Positions 47,501-61,500 are shown, counted from the stretch's first letter. The stretch: DNA of 64,000 nt from Aminivibrio sp. (GCF_016756745.1 NZ_JAESIH010000041.1:40292-104291); one strand, 5' to 3'. Program-made: numbers and translations. The notes: generated by a model not told the origin, from the sequence alone.

Positions 47501-48037
47501 GAGAACATCAACGCCCGCTTCAATTCCCTCTTTTGCAGGCTGTTCGGCGGAGGGGAGGCCCGGCTCCGCCTTCAGGGCCCCGAACCCGTCGGTTCGGGCG
47601 AAGAGGAGGAGTCTTCCCCCGCCTGGGATGCCGGGGTGGAAATCGTGGCCCGGCCTCCCGGGAAGCACCTCCAGAACCTAGCCCAGCTTTCCGGCGGAGA
47701 GCAAACCCTCACCGCCATAGCCTACCTCTTCGCCTCCATGGAGGTGGCCGGGGTGCCCCTGGCGGTCCTCGACGAGGTGGACGCAGCCCTGGACGAATCG
47801 AACCTCCTGAGGTTCGGTGATCTCGCCAAAGAATACTCCTCCCCTCCGGGACAGGGCAAGGGAATCCAGCTTCTCGTCATGACTCATCGCCGGGCCACCA
47901 TGGAGAGGGCCGACATCCTCTACGGTGTCACCCTCGCGGAACCCGGGCTGTCCAGAGTCGTGGGCATGAAGGTAGAGGACTGGGCCGAGCCGGAGGAGAG
48001 GGAAGGCGGAAGGCTTTCCGGGGCGGTACGGCGATGA
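44516..48037 (+). CDS. smc: chromosome segregation ATPase SMC
   Basis: Condensin-like ATPase. The 1173-aa protein has Walker A GPNGSGKSN at 31-39, long coiled coils, a hinge around residues 500-640 (EAYLGGRQYWLFVKTIAEAG; SVGAQLASRGASYPIASLEG), signature LSGGEQTLTAIAYLFA near 1057 and Walker B LAVLDEVDAALDESN near 1081. It begins at TTG 44516, inside the rng 3' end, with GGGAGG 9 nt upstream; MYIERLHLKGFKSF is the normal SMC N terminus. It overlaps the next gene by 4 bp. scpA and scpB are not nearby. Confidence 0.95.
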   Translation: MYIERLHLKGFKSFGASQDLVFSPGLTAIVGPNGSGKSNLLDALRWVLGDGGFQRLRIVRQGDLLFSGSASIPPATRAEVALFIRQDGTPGAGSCVLKRSFSPETGAVITVDGVRTRLADLDAVKRLWKLEGDQFAFIGQGEVAEAISQRPAQRRAHLELLFGIDQYRRKRNETSAKLVSAEEESLRLGALAAELSNRREEIAPAVALASRAKAITDTLEEKRRLYYFYRRRVLEESLAILEEEIRTLGAEETFRIRWRDRWEQMYSRSLRERGELEERVKCLRGDREELIRKREELRRSCFAAAAAVREIRSRTASLEGEEKSLSVRLGEIGAENGEILSKENSLSAELAAATGERDRLRGRMNQLRAAIEKEQERKKSLSAALSALGGEKETLRSKRESREAFLADCDARIKASREALAALREESAALEEKITDLERREAEVLEAHGDAFAACRKTASALQKARKEAASLDAAAEDLKTAESSSYPEPVRFLSSAYRLGKLQVPVTVAAESFSCPPSVTSALEAYLGGRQYWLFVKTIAEAGACIDLLKERRAGRATFLPLEKSRPRFPDRRAILPARGIVGWALEIVTPSEEWKPCVSHILGDLLLVEEYSVGAQLASRGASYPIASLEGEVFLPSGTVSGGRTRAAAGAIERRRRIREAEEHLARVRQEAASLAAALEKEEALERARSAEKEALTMELRETGKRLEEKRRDLDLEREACERLERDRRRALADAASWEQRMAEIDGEMEILFASMPSPSGGDEESSLPARLAEAENTCVLLQERLSSVASLRIRAASELERTRERLAYLAAERENCLARERVEKERLERWGREQYLLFREIRDKEAALHALLDKEKLLASRSGRISVRSRRAVEAAGAAGERARTLASKRESLAGELRQLTEMWEEQYPYSSAEAPPGDEGEAASAAVRRLERELRALGEVEWGALSEDQSLSARVAFLSEQLGDVQAAIGELRGIISETDRHVGALFGKALENINARFNSLFCRLFGGGEARLRLQGPEPVGSGEEEESSPAWDAGVEIVARPPGKHLQNLAQLSGGEQTLTAIAYLFASMEVAGVPLAVLDEVDAALDESNLLRFGDLAKEYSSPPGQGKGIQLLVMTHRRATMERADILYGVTLAEPGLSRVVGMKVEDWAEPEEREGGRLSGAVRR

Positions 48038-48786
48038 CCGTCACGAGGGACGATCTTCTCTACGGTGCCCTTACTCTCCGCCAGCCCGCCGGGGGGCCGC
48101 GGGTCAACGTGGACACCATCCTCCTCGCAGCCTACGTACGGGATACTTTTCCCCGTTCGGGGGGCAGGGTGATGGAACTCGGGTGCGCCTCCGGAGCCGT
48201 GTCGCTGATCCTCGCCCTGCGATTCCCCGCTGTGGCCGTCACCGGACTCGAAATCCAGGACGAGCTGGCGGCCCTTGCGGAAGAGAATGCCGTCCTCAAC
48301 GGGCTTTCGGAAAGAGTGTCCGTTGTCCGGGGAGACCTCAGGAATTCCGGAGCTCTCTTCCCCCCCCAGCTCTTCGACTGCGTGGCCATGAACCCTCCCT
48401 ACGAGGAACCCGGCTGCGGCAGGCCCAGCGCCTCCTCTTCGGACCGGCCTGCCCGCCAGGGGATCTGGTGCTCCCTCGGCGACATGGCGGCGGCGGCCCG
48501 CTACCTGCTGAAGCACAGGGGAAGGATGTACGTGGTCTTCCGGGCCGGCCGGACGGCAGAGCTCCTGGCATCCCTCTCGGAGCAGGGCCTGGAGCCGAAG
48601 AGAATCCGCTTCGTCCACCCTCTGCCGGGAAGAAAAGCCTCGGTCGTTCTTGTGGAAGCCCTCCGGGGTGGAAAACCGGGCATGACCGTGGAGCCTCCCC
48701 TTTACATCGAAGACGGCCGGGGGAACTACACGGAGGAGCTCCTGGCCGCCTATACGAAGGAGGGACTGCCATGCCGCTCGCAGTGA
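48034..48786 (+). CDS. tRNA1(Val) A37 N6-methyltransferase-like protein
   Basis: A 250-aa SAM-dependent methyltransferase of the TrmN6/YabB group. It has the SAM-binding ELGCASGAVSLILALRFP, the catalytic NPPY (AMNPPYEEPGCG) that marks N6-adenine methylation, and the N-terminal DDLLYGALTLRQPAGGPRVN typical of YabB. It is followed by rsmI and metG, the same order as yabB-yabC-metS in Bacillus. The ATG overlaps the smc stop, and the end overlaps rsmI by 16 bp. Confidence 0.88.
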   Translation: MTVTRDDLLYGALTLRQPAGGPRVNVDTILLAAYVRDTFPRSGGRVMELGCASGAVSLILALRFPAVAVTGLEIQDELAALAEENAVLNGLSERVSVVRGDLRNSGALFPPQLFDCVAMNPPYEEPGCGRPSASSSDRPARQGIWCSLGDMAAAARYLLKHRGRMYVVFRAGRTAELLASLSEQGLEPKRIRFVHPLPGRKASVVLVEALRGGKPGMTVEPPLYIEDGRGNYTEELLAAYTKEGLPCRSQ

Positions 48787-49592
48787 TCCCCACCCCGGTG
48801 GGAAACCTTGAGGACATGTCGCCCCGGGCGGTCCGGATGCTGAAAGAAGCCGACGTGATCGCCTGCGAGGACACCAGGACATCCCTGCCGCTGCTGCGGC
48901 ATTTCGGCATATCGGCCCGCCTCGTCTCCTACCATGCCCACAACGAAAAGGGCAGGGCGGAGCACCTTCTCTCCCTGCTCGCGGAGGGGAAAAATGTCGC
49001 CCTTATCTCCGACGCGGGCACCCCGGGCATATCCGATCCGGGGCGGGAAATCGTCCTGCGGTGCATCGCCGAGGGAGTGGACGTAACGGTCCTGCCCGGA
49101 CCCACTGCCTTCGTCCCCGCTCTCGTGCTCTCGGGGCTGCAGCCCCATCCGTTCCTGTTCCACGGCTTTCTTCCCGACAAACAGGGAGAACGGGAGAAGG
49201 TCCTCCTGGAACTGGCCCCCCTGCAGTGCACCCTTGTCTTCTATGTCTCTCCCCACAAGGCGGAAAAGCACATCCGCCACACAGCGGACGTCCTGGGAAA
49301 CAGAAAAGCGGCCCTTGTCCGGGAGATCAGCAAGGTGTACGAGGAGGCCCGGAGGGGCACCCTTCGAGAACTGGCGGATTCCGTCGCCGGGGGAATCCGG
49401 GGCGAGATTGTCCTTGTGGTGGAAGGAGCCTCCCCGCCGGAGCCCGACGGGGACCGGTGGAAGGAAGCAGCCCGGGCCATGCTCTCGGAGGGCCTTTCCT
49501 CCCGGGAGGTTGTCAAAATCGTCTCGAAGGAGTATGGTTTATCGAAAAATGACGTCAAATCGTTCCTTTTCGCTGAAAAAGCGGAGGACTGA
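48771..49592 (+). CDS. rsmI: 16S rRNA C1402 2'-O-methyltransferase RsmI
   Basis: Methylates the ribose of C1402 in 16S rRNA. The 273-aa protein starts with LAVIPTPVGNLEDMSPRAVR, then VIACEDTRTSLPLLRHFGI, LISDAGTPGISDPG and LPGPTAFVPALVLSGL. The ATG at 48771 follows AAGGAGGG. A longer open frame upstream is a by-product of reading the neighbouring gene in another frame. Confidence 0.96.
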   Translation: MPLAVIPTPVGNLEDMSPRAVRMLKEADVIACEDTRTSLPLLRHFGISARLVSYHAHNEKGRAEHLLSLLAEGKNVALISDAGTPGISDPGREIVLRCIAEGVDVTVLPGPTAFVPALVLSGLQPHPFLFHGFLPDKQGEREKVLLELAPLQCTLVFYVSPHKAEKHIRHTADVLGNRKAALVREISKVYEEARRGTLRELADSVAGGIRGEIVLVVEGASPPEPDGDRWKEAARAMLSEGLSSREVVKIVSKEYGLSKNDVKSFLFAEKAED

Positions 49593-49620
49593 ATTCGAGG
49601 AAACGCAGGAGGGAACCGTT

Positions 49621-51591
49621 ATGCCGGAGAACCTGAACCAGGAGAACAAAACCTTTTACCTCACCACCCCGATTTACTACGTGAACGACATTCCCCACAT
49701 CGGCCACGCCTACACCACCATCGCCGCCGACGTGATGTGCCGCTACAAGCGCATGAAGGGCTATGACGTTATGTTCCTCACCGGGACGGACGAGCATGGC
49801 CAGAAGATCCAGCAGAGCGCCGCCGCCAAGGGGCTGACTCCCATCGAGCTCGCGGACCGTACGGTTCTGAACTTCAAGGAACTCTGGAACGCCCTGGGAA
49901 TCTCCTACGACGACTTCATCCGCACCACCGAGGAGCGCCACTACAGGACAGTGCAGGCCATTTTCAAAAAGCTCCTCGACCAGGGGGACATCTACAAGGG
50001 AACCTACGAGGGCTGGTACTGCGTCCCCTGTGAAACCTACGTGCCGGAAAGCAGCATGGGCGAGGACAAAACCTGCCCGGACTGCAGGCTCCCCCTCCAG
50101 ATGATGAAGGAGGAGAGTTACTTCCTCCGTGCGTCGAAGTACGTGCCCCGTCTCCTCGAGTACTACGAGACAAACCTCCGGGGAGTCATGCCAAGGACCC
50201 GTTACAACGAGATCGTGAGCTTCCTGAAAAGCGGCGTCCGGGACCAGTCCGTCTCTCGGACCACGCTGAAATGGGGGATCCCCGTTCCCGGCGACGATGC
50301 CCACGTGATCTACGTGTGGTTCGACGCCCTCATCAACTACGTGACCGCCTGCGGCTATCTCGACGACCCCGAAAAATTCGCGAAATACTGGCCCTCGGCC
50401 CACCACCTCGTGGGGAAGGACATCATCCGCTTTCACTGCGTCGTCTGGCCCATCATGCTTCTCGCCCTGGGCGTGAATCCTCCCGTGTCCGTCTTCGCCC
50501 ACGGCTGGTGGACCGTGGAGGGTGAGAAGATGTCCAAGTCGAAGGGCAACGTGGTGGACCCCTTCGAGATGGTGAAGCGCTACGGGCGGGATCCCTTCCG
50601 GTATTTCCTCCTGAGGGAAGTCCCCTTCGGCCTTGACGGCGACTTCTCGGAAGCGGCCCTGGTGGGGAGAATCAACTCCGACCTCGCCAACGACCTGGGC
50701 AACCTTCTCAACCGGACCCTCCAGATGGTTGACAACTTCTGCGGCGGTGTCCTTCCGGCCTCGGGCCCGGCAGGGCAGCTCGAACAGGAGATTGCCGAAC
50801 TTGCCGCAAAAACCGTCAGGGATGTGGACGAAAAGATCTCCGCTTTTGCCTTCGACGATGCACTGAAAGCCATCTGGGCGCTCATCGGCAGGGGCAACAA
50901 GTACATCGACGAAACTATGCCCTGGAAGCTCGCCAAAGAAGGGAAGGAAGAGGACCTACACAGGGTGCTCAACACCCTCTACGATGTCCTCAGGCTCACC
51001 TCCCTTCTCGTGGCCCCATTCGTCCCCGACACGGCGGCCCGCATGCGGGAGCAGCTCGGCCTGGAGGGAGATCTCCGGAAGGGTGCCATCGACGGCTTCA
51101 CCTGGGGCGAAAGAACCCCGGGGCTGAAGGTGAACAAGGGGAAGGTACTCTTTCCCCGGATCGACATGAACGAATGGAGGAAAGACAAGGCGGCCAGGGA
51201 TGAGCGGAAGGCCGCTCCCAAAGCGCCGGTCCCTGCACCGGAGATCCCTCCGGAGCATGAGGAAACCGTTGAGATCGACGCCTTCCGGGCCGTGGAGCTC
51301 CGGGTGGCCCGGATCATCAACGTGGAGGAGATCCCCAAGTCGAAGAAGCTCTACAAGCTATCCATCGACCTCGGGTACGAGAAGCGGACCATCGTCTCCG
51401 GCATAAAGGAATTCTTCACCCCGGAAGAACTTCTGGGCAAGCGCATCGTGGTGGTGGCCAACCTGAAGCCGGTCAAGCTCTGCGGAGTGGAGAGCAACGG
51501 CATGCTTCTGGCCGCCGGCGACGGGAAAAAGACCACCCTCTCCCTCCTGACACCTGACAGGGACATCCCCCTGGGCTGCAGGGTCAGCTGA
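49621..51591 (+). CDS. metG: methionyl-tRNA synthetase
   Basis: Charges tRNA-Met. The 656-aa protein has HIGH at 26-29 (VNDIPHIGHAYTT), two zinc-knuckle pairs (CVPCETY; CPDCRLP), KMSKS near 303 (EKMSKSKGNVVDP) and a C-terminal Trbp111-type tRNA-binding domain from about residue 545 (AVELRVARIINVEEIPKSKK). AGGAGGG precedes the ATG. A very strong terminator follows. Confidence 0.97.
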   Translation: MPENLNQENKTFYLTTPIYYVNDIPHIGHAYTTIAADVMCRYKRMKGYDVMFLTGTDEHGQKIQQSAAAKGLTPIELADRTVLNFKELWNALGISYDDFIRTTEERHYRTVQAIFKKLLDQGDIYKGTYEGWYCVPCETYVPESSMGEDKTCPDCRLPLQMMKEESYFLRASKYVPRLLEYYETNLRGVMPRTRYNEIVSFLKSGVRDQSVSRTTLKWGIPVPGDDAHVIYVWFDALINYVTACGYLDDPEKFAKYWPSAHHLVGKDIIRFHCVVWPIMLLALGVNPPVSVFAHGWWTVEGEKMSKSKGNVVDPFEMVKRYGRDPFRYFLLREVPFGLDGDFSEAALVGRINSDLANDLGNLLNRTLQMVDNFCGGVLPASGPAGQLEQEIAELAAKTVRDVDEKISAFAFDDALKAIWALIGRGNKYIDETMPWKLAKEGKEEDLHRVLNTLYDVLRLTSLLVAPFVPDTAARMREQLGLEGDLRKGAIDGFTWGERTPGLKVNKGKVLFPRIDMNEWRKDKAARDERKAAPKAPVPAPEIPPEHEETVEIDAFRAVELRVARIINVEEIPKSKKLYKLSIDLGYEKRTIVSGIKEFFTPEELLGKRIVVVANLKPVKLCGVESNGMLLAAGDGKKTTLSLLTPDRDIPLGCRVS

Positions 51592-51615
51592 ACGCCCGCG
51601 TCCCGGACGGAGTTC

Positions 51616-51658
51616 CCGGGAGTCTCCGGCGGAGCTGTGCCGGAGACTCCCGGTTTTT
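51616..51658 (+). terminator. metG terminator
   Basis: CCGGGAGTCTCCGGC / GCCGGAGACTCCCGG, a perfect 15-bp stem with an 8-nt loop, then TTTTT. It ends the smc-to-metG transcript. Confidence 0.93.
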
Positions 51659-51684
51659 ATTGAAGAGAAAAAGAGGTAACGACC

Positions 51685-54709
<3,025 letters not shown>

Positions 54710-54712
54710 GGC

Positions 54713-54741
54713 TTGCCAAAGGCTCCGGGCCTTGCTAAAAT
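54713..54741 (+). promoter_or_regulatory. promoter of tRNA-Leu
   Basis: -35 TTGCCA (54713-54718), 17-bp spacer, -10 TAAAAT (54736-54741) with extended TGC, ending 16 nt before the tRNA. Confidence 0.8.
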
Positions 54742-54757
54742 TACCCTCGTGATTCAA

Positions 54758-54844
54758 GCCGGGGTGGCGGAATTGGTAGACGCGCTAGATTCAGGTTCTA
54801 GTGGGCGATAGCCTGTCGGGGTTCGAGTCCCCGCCTCGGCACCA
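54758..54844 (+). tRNA. tRNA-Leu (anticodon CAG)
   Basis: 87-nt class II tRNA. Acceptor GCCGGGG pairs with CCTCGGC (one G-T), D-arm with AATTGGTAGACGCGC, anticodon loop TTCAGGT with CAG reading CUG codons, a long variable arm, T-loop GGTTCGAGTCC, and an encoded CCA end at 54842-54844. It has its own promoter and an intrinsic terminator 28 nt downstream. Confidence 0.98.
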
Positions 54845-54872
54845 TACTGAAGAAAACAGCAACCTTTTTTCT

Positions 54873-54914
54873 AAAGGTCGTATTATGTCCGTTGACATAA
54901 TACGGCCTTTTTGT
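54873..54914 (+). terminator. tRNA-Leu terminator
   Basis: A 17-bp stem from AAAGGTCGTATTATGTC to GACATAATACGGCCTTT (one T-G pair) with a CGTT loop, followed by a T-rich TTGTT. Its right arm contains the rpoB -35 box. Confidence 0.85.
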
Positions 54915-54920
54915 TATCTT
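54892..54920 (+). promoter_or_regulatory. promoter of rpoB-rpoC
   Basis: -35 TTGACA (54892-54897, consensus), 17-bp spacer, -10 TATCTT (54915-54920). It lies 56 nt before the rpoB start. The 131-nt gap between the tRNA and rpoB holds only this promoter, the terminator and GGGAGG. Confidence 0.8.
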
Positions 54921-54975
54921 TTCTATTTGTCAGTACTCATTTCCCACCAATCTTTTCAGGGAGGTCATACAGTTC

Positions 54976-57900
54976 ATGGCCGAATTTGTTCCCGTCAGCA
55001 GCGAGCGCCAGAGATTGACCTTCGGGCGTGCCCGGGATCTTGTCGAGATTCCCGACATGATCGAGGTGCAGCGCGACTCATACAACTGGTTCTACCAGGA
55101 AGACACCGCTCCGGATGCGCGGGTTCCGCAGGGACTGCAGGAACTGCTCCACGAAGTGTTTCCCATCGAAAGTTATGACGGCTCCTTCGCCCTCGAGTTC
55201 GTCAAGTATCTTCTCGACGAACCCTCCACAGAGGAAGAGGAATCCCGCCAGAGGGACCTTACCTGGTCGCGCCCCATAAGGGCCACCATTAGGCTGGTGA
55301 ACCGCAAAACGAAAGAGATGAAGGAAGAGGAAATTTTTCTCGGCGACTTCCCCCTGATGACGGGAAGGGGCACTTTCATCATCAACGGAACGGAGCGCGT
55401 GGTGGTCAACCAGCTCGCCCGGTCCGCCGGCGTCTATTTCACCAAGGATGAACTGATTACCGGCCAGGAAGCCTATTCCGCGAAAATAATCCCCGACAGG
55501 GGAGCCTGGCTCGAGTTCAGCCTGACCTCCGGGGATCTCATCTCCGTCAACATCGACAACAGGAAAAAGATTCCCGCCACACTCCTGTTGAAAATCTTCG
55601 GCGCCTCCACCAACGACGGCGTCCTTGACCTCTTCGACGCGAAGACGGTGCAGAGGGACGTCACCGAGGAGGACGTGAAGGGCATGCTGTCCGCCGAGTC
55701 CGTCCTCGACCAGGACGGCTCCACGGTGCTGCCCAGGAACAGGACCATCACCAAGGAACACCTCGAGAAGCTCTGGAGCATGGGCAGAACGAAGGTTCTG
55801 GTATGGGACGTAGACCCCGCCATTGCCGCCACCCTTGAAAAGGACGGGGCCTTCAACACAGACGAGGCCATGGTGGAGCTGTTCCGCAAGCTCCGGCCCA
55901 ACGAACCCGCCCGGATCGAGAACGCCAGGGAATATGTCCACAGTCTTCTCTTCGATCCCCGCCGGTACAACCTCGGCCGCGTGGGCCGGTACAAAATGAA
56001 CCGCAAGCTCGGCCTGGAGATCCCCGAGGAGGTTCGCCTGCTCACTAAGGAAGACCTGGTGGAAATCATCCGGGGTATCATTGAACTCAGAAACCCCGAT
56101 AAGACGGGGGACGACATTGACCACCTCGGCAACCGCCGGGTCCGCTCCGTGGGCGAGCTGCTCCAGAACCAGATCCGCATCGGCCTGCTCCGCATGGAGC
56201 GCATCGCCAAGGAGAGAATGACCACCATTCCTGACCTGAGCAACGCCATGGCCAGGGACCTGATCAACGTGCGCCCCATCGCGGCCTCCCTCCGGGAATT
56301 TTTCGGCTCGGGCCAGCTCTCCCAGTTCATGGACCAGACGAACCCCCTCGCCGAGGTGACCCACAGGCGCAGGCTTTCGGCCCTGGGCCCCGGCGGCCTT
56401 TCCAGGGAACGGGCCGGGTTCGAAGCCCGGGACGTCCACTATACCCACTACGGCCGGGTTTGCCCCATCGAGACTCCGGAAGGCCCCAACATCGGCCTCG
56501 TGACCTCCCTGGCCACTTATGCCCGCCTCAACGAGTACGGGTTTCTCATCACCCCCAGGCGGAAAGTGGAGAACGGCCGGGTGACCGGAGAAATCGTCTT
56601 CCTGTCCGCCGACGAGGAGGACAGGGTGCACGTGGGCATGGCAAACACTCCCGTGGACGACGAGGGAATGATCACCGAGATGCATTGTTTCACCAGGTTC
56701 CAGGGCAACATCGTCACGGTGCCCCGGGAGGAAGTGTCCTACCTCGACGTGTCGCCCAAGCAGATTGTCTCCGCCTCCACGGCGCTCATTCCCTTCCTTG
56801 AGCACGATGACGCCAACCGGGCCCTCATGGGCTCGAACATGCAGCGCCAGGCGGTTCCCCTCATCGCACCCGAGGCCCCGGTGGTGGGCACGGGGGTGGA
56901 GCACCGCATCGCCAAGGATTCGGGGTCTTGTGTCGTGGCCATGAAGGACGGTGTGGTGGAGTACGTGGATTCCACCCGGATCGAGATCCGCAATGGAGCG
57001 GAATCCCATGTCTACCCCCTCGTCAAGTTCCGCCGCTCCAACCAGGGCACGGTGATCCACCAGAAACCCATCGTCCACAAGGGAGACAAGGTCGAAAAGG
57101 GGCAGATCATCGCCGACGGACAGGCCTCCGAGGGAGGAGAGCTCGCCCTCGGGAGGAACGTGATCATCGCCTTCATGCCCTGGGAGGGCTTCAACTTCGA
57201 GGACGCCATCCTGCTCAGTGAACGGCTCGTGAAGGAGGATTTCTATTCCTCCATCCATATAGAAGAGTACGAGATCGAGGCCCGGGACACCAAGCTCGGC
57301 CCCGAGGAGATCACCAGGGACATACCCAACGTGGGCGAGGACATGCTGAAAAACCTCGACGAGGACGGTATTGTCCGTGTGGGCGCCGAAGTCAACGCCG
57401 GCGACATTCTTGTCGGGAAGGTCACGCCCAAGGGAGAATCCGACCAGACGCCGGAAGAGAAACTCCTCCGGGCCATCTTCGGAGAAAAAGCCCGGGAAGT
57501 CCGGGACACGTCCCTCAAGGTGCCCCACGGGGCACGGGGAAAAATCGTGGCGGTCAAGCAGATGACCAGGGCCGACAGCCCCGACGCCCTCAGCCCGGGG
57601 GTCAACAAGGTGGTCAAGATCTACGTCGCCCAGCTCCGCAAAATCACCGTGGGAGACAAAATGGCGGGACGGCACGGCAACAAGGGCGTCGTCTCCAGGA
57701 TTCTCCCTGTGGAGGACATGCCCTACCTTCCCGACGGCACGCCGGTGGACGTCGTCCTCAATCCCCTCGGCGTTCCCAGCCGCATGAACCTCGGCCAGGT
57801 GCTGGAGACCATCATGGGATTCGTGGCCTTCCAGAACGGATGGAAGGTGGCCACACCGGTCTTCGAGGGAGCAAAGGAGAAGGAAATCTTCGACCTGCTG

Positions 57901-58578
57901 GAGCAGCTCAGCAAAGATAAATATCCTGAGCTCACCTCCGACGGCATGATCACCCTGTACGACGGCCGGACGGGAGACCCCTTCGAAAAGAAGGTCACTG
58001 TGGGCTGCATGTACATGCTCAAACTCATCCACCTCGTGGACGACAAGATCCATGCCCGGTCCATCGGCCCCTACAGCCTCATCACCCAGCAGCCCCTGGG
58101 CGGAAAAGCCCAGTTCGGCGGCCAGAGGTTCGGGGAAATGGAAGTCTGGGCCCTGGAAGGGTACGGAGCTGCGAACATCCTCCAGGAAATGCTTACCGTG
58201 AAGTCCGACGACATTCGGGGAAGGCTCAAGACCTACGAACGGATCGTCAAGGGGCAGAATCTCACAAAGCCCGGTGTTCCGGAAAGCTTCAGGGTTCTCG
58301 TGAAAGAACTCCAGGGACTGGGTCTCGACGTGGAAGTGAAATACAGTGACGGACAGATAGGCGAACTGCTCATGGACGATGACGAGGACGAGCTTCCTCT
58401 CGGAAGGTATTCCGGCCCGAGGGAGCGCCCCGTTTTCGAGGAGAAGGAGCCTGAAGAAAAGGAAAAAAGCGACTCCGTTTTCGGAGAAGAAGAAATGAAA
58501 GAAATCGTTCCCGAGGAAATGCTCTTCGGCGAAGAGCTTCCTGACGGCATGTCCATAGAAGAAGGGGATGAAAACTGA
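54976..58578 (+). CDS. rpoB: RNA polymerase beta subunit
   Basis: Core transcription subunit. The 1200-aa protein has the RpoB landmarks: [20 protein letters not shown], the rifampicin region [33 protein letters not shown] near 440-475, [22 protein letters not shown] and the C-terminal [26 protein letters not shown] precedes the ATG. The usual neighbours rplJ and rplL are absent upstream. The stop shares one base with the rpoC start. Confidence 0.99.
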   Translation: MAEFVPVSSERQRLTFGRARDLVEIPDMIEVQRDSYNWFYQEDTAPDARVPQGLQELLHEVFPIESYDGSFALEFVKYLLDEPSTEEEESRQRDLTWSRPIRATIRLVNRKTKEMKEEEIFLGDFPLMTGRGTFIINGTERVVVNQLARSAGVYFTKDELITGQEAYSAKIIPDRGAWLEFSLTSGDLISVNIDNRKKIPATLLLKIFGASTNDGVLDLFDAKTVQRDVTEEDVKGMLSAESVLDQDGSTVLPRNRTITKEHLEKLWSMGRTKVLVWDVDPAIAATLEKDGAFNTDEAMVELFRKLRPNEPARIENAREYVHSLLFDPRRYNLGRVGRYKMNRKLGLEIPEEVRLLTKEDLVEIIRGIIELRNPDKTGDDIDHLGNRRVRSVGELLQNQIRIGLLRMERIAKERMTTIPDLSNAMARDLINVRPIAASLREFFGSGQLSQFMDQTNPLAEVTHRRRLSALGPGGLSRERAGFEARDVHYTHYGRVCPIETPEGPNIGLVTSLATYARLNEYGFLITPRRKVENGRVTGEIVFLSADEEDRVHVGMANTPVDDEGMITEMHCFTRFQGNIVTVPREEVSYLDVSPKQIVSASTALIPFLEHDDANRALMGSNMQRQAVPLIAPEAPVVGTGVEHRIAKDSGSCVVAMKDGVVEYVDSTRIEIRNGAESHVYPLVKFRRSNQGTVIHQKPIVHKGDKVEKGQIIADGQASEGGELALGRNVIIAFMPWEGFNFEDAILLSERLVKEDFYSSIHIEEYEIEARDTKLGPEEITRDIPNVGEDMLKNLDEDGIVRVGAEVNAGDILVGKVTPKGESDQTPEEKLLRAIFGEKAREVRDTSLKVPHGARGKIVAVKQMTRADSPDALSPGVNKVVKIYVAQLRKITVGDKMAGRHGNKGVVSRILPVEDMPYLPDGTPVDVVLNPLGVPSRMNLGQVLETIMGFVAFQNGWKVATPVFEGAKEKEIFDLLEQLSKDKYPELTSDGMITLYDGRTGDPFEKKVTVGCMYMLKLIHLVDDKIHARSIGPYSLITQQPLGGKAQFGGQRFGEMEVWALEGYGAANILQEMLTVKSDDIRGRLKTYERIVKGQNLTKPGVPESFRVLVKELQGLGLDVEVKYSDGQIGELLMDDDEDELPLGRYSGPRERPVFEEKEPEEKEKSDSVFGEEEMKEIVPEEMLFGEELPDGMSIEEGDEN

Positions 58579-61500
58579 TGGCCCGAAGGGAAATACTGGG
58601 GGTGCGGGTCAAGCTCGCAAGCCCGGAAAGAATACGGGAACTTTCCAGCGGAGAGGTGAAGAAGCCGGAGACCATAAATTACCGAACCCTCCGGCCTGAA
58701 AAGGACGGACTCTTCTGCGAGCGCATCTTCGGCCCCACCAAGAGCTACGAGTGTGCCTGCGGAAAATATAAGCGCAGCGGCCCCAAGTTCAAGGGGATCG
58801 TCTGCGACCGGTGCGGCGTGGAAGTCACCGACAACCGGGTCCGCCGGGAGCGCATGGGCCATATCGAGCTCGCCGCGCCGGTGGTGCACATCTGGTACCT
58901 CCGGGGCATCCCCAGCAGGCTCAGCCTGCTGCTGGGCTGCACCACCAAGGACCTGGAGAAGGTGGTCTACTTCGCCCCCACCCGCCAGCGGGAGGCCGCC
59001 TACAAGGTGGTCATGGAGGGCAGGCGGATCGACCTTGCCCGGAAGAACGACGTGCTCTCCGAAAGCGAGGTTCGGATCCACAGCCATTACGACCCCAAGT
59101 TCAAGGCCGAGGAAGCCTTCCGGATCGTCTCCGTGGACGATGTTCCGGTGAACGAGAACGACCTTCTCTCCGCCGGGCAGGTTTCCCGGTTTAAGACGGA
59201 GTACGGCGACGAGAGCTTCAAGGTGGAGACCGCCTTCACCCTCGTCACCATACCTGACGATCCCTCCTGCGCCGTGGGAGCGGTCATATCTGCCGCCGAC
59301 CTTGAGCGCCTCAGAAAACGCCACGGCGACACCTTTGAATTCGAACGGGCCGCGGTCGGGAATCAGGAGGCCTTCGTGGTCACCGCTGCCGTCCATCTTC
59401 CCTTTGAAAAGGGCGATATCCTCTCCGAAAGCGAGTTCCGGTTCTACAGCCAGAAATTTCCCGGGAGGTTCACCGCCCAGAAGGAAGTCATCACGGTGGA
59501 GGATCCCTGCTATGTGGTTATCGAAGAGGGGATCTCCCCCTTCTCGCCGGCGGACATTATTCTCGAGCGAGAGTACGCCCTCTGCGCCGCCTATGACAAA
59601 AAATTCCGGGCAGGCATCGGCGCCGATGGTGTCCAGGCTCTCCTCGAACGGATCGACCTCGACCAGCTCGGCGCGGCCCTCCGGGAGGAAGTCTCCGATA
59701 GCACGGGCCAGAAGAAGCGGAAGCTCATCAAGCGGCTCCAGGTCGCGGAGGATTTCCGGAAGAACAAATCCACGGCCAAGTCCATGATTCTCGAAGTCCT
59801 GCCGGTCATCCCGCCCGACCTGCGCCCCATGGTGCAGCTCGACGGCGGCCGGTTCGCCACGTCTGACCTCAACGACCTGTACCGCAGGGTCATCAACCGG
59901 AACAACCGTCTGAAGAAGCTTCAGGAACTCAAGGCTCCCGAGATCATCATCCGCAACGAGAAACGCATGCTCCAGGAAGCCGTTGACGCTCTCATCGACA
60001 ACGGCCGCATGGGCAAGGCAGTGCTGGGCGCGGGCAACCGTCCCCTCAAGAGCCTTACCGACCTGCTCCGGGGCAAGAAAGGACGGTTCCGCCAGAACCT
60101 CCTCGGAAAGCGGGTTGACTATTCCGGACGGTCCGTCATCGTCATCGGCCCCCAGCTCAAGATCTACCAGTGCGGCCTGCCGAAGCAGATGGCCCTGGAG
60201 CTCTTCAAGCCTTTCGTCATCCGCCAGCTCGTTGAGCGGGGCCTCGCCCCCAACGTGAAGAGCGCCAAACGGATCATCGAACGGGGCCGGGAGGAGATCT
60301 GGGGAATCCTCGAGGAGATCATCAGGGACCATCCCGTCATGTTGAACCGGGCCCCCACTCTTCACAGGCTCGGCATCCAGGCTTTCGAACCGGTGCTCAT
60401 GGAAGGCAAGGCCATCCGCCTGCACCCCATGGTATGCACCGCCTTCAACGCCGACTTCGACGGAGACCAGATGGCCGTTCACGTGCCCCTGTCCATCGAG
60501 GCCCAGGCTGAGGCCAGGTTGCTCATGCTCTCGGCGAACAACCTGCTCTCCCCGGCGAGCGGCCGCCCCGTCATGACGCCTACCCAGGATATCGTGCTGG
60601 GCATCTACTATCTTACCGACATGAAGGACGGAGTGGAAGGTGAAGAACTGCCTCACTTCTCCGACCTGGACGACGCCCTCGTGGCGTTCAATCACGGCGT
60701 GGTCAGTGTTGACAGCAGAATAAAACTGAAAAATCTTCCCGAGTGGGGCGACGGGGAAAAATGGATCGAAACCTCCCCCGGCCGGGTCATTTTCAACAGC
60801 ATACTTCCCGAGGGACTCCGGTTCGTCAACCGCCAGCTCGGCAAGAAAGACCTCGGCATCATCCTCGACAGAGCCTACGACATGGTGGACCGGGTCGCCA
60901 TGGTGAAAATGCTCGACGACATCAAGATGCTGGGTTACCGGTGGGCCACCCGGAGCGGCATCAGCTTCGGCGTCCAGTCCATCATCATCCCGCCGGAAAA
61001 GGCCGAGCTGACGAAACAGGCCATGGAACAGGACGAGGAGCTCAAGTCCGAATACAACATGGGCATCCTGACCCAGGACGAGTATCTTTTCCAGAAGGAA
61101 AGCCTCTGGTCCGAGAAGTCAAGGGCCATTGCCGACAGCATTGTGGAGCACATGAAGCGCACCAACCCCATCCGCATGATGAGCGACAGCGGCGCCAGGG
61201 GAAGCAGAAGCCAGATGGGGCAGATGGCGGGAATTCGCGGCCTCATGTCCGACCCGTCGGGGCGGATCATCGACTATCCCATCACGGCGAACTTCCGCGA
61301 GGGAATGAACATGCTCGAGTACTTCATCTCCACCCACGGCGCCAGGAAGGGGCTTGCCGACACCGCCCTCCGTACGGCCAAGTCCGGATATCTCACCAGG
61401 CGGCTCGTGGACGTGGGCCAGGATCTCATCATCACGGAGCATGACTGCGGCACGGACAGGGGCATCTGCATCGAACCCCTGAGGCAGGACGGCAAGGTCA

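Noticed and set aside
55078..58053. 991-codon open frame on the minus strand opposite rpoB
   Set aside because: Same effect: mirror frame of rpoB with no ribosome-binding site and no recognisable domain.
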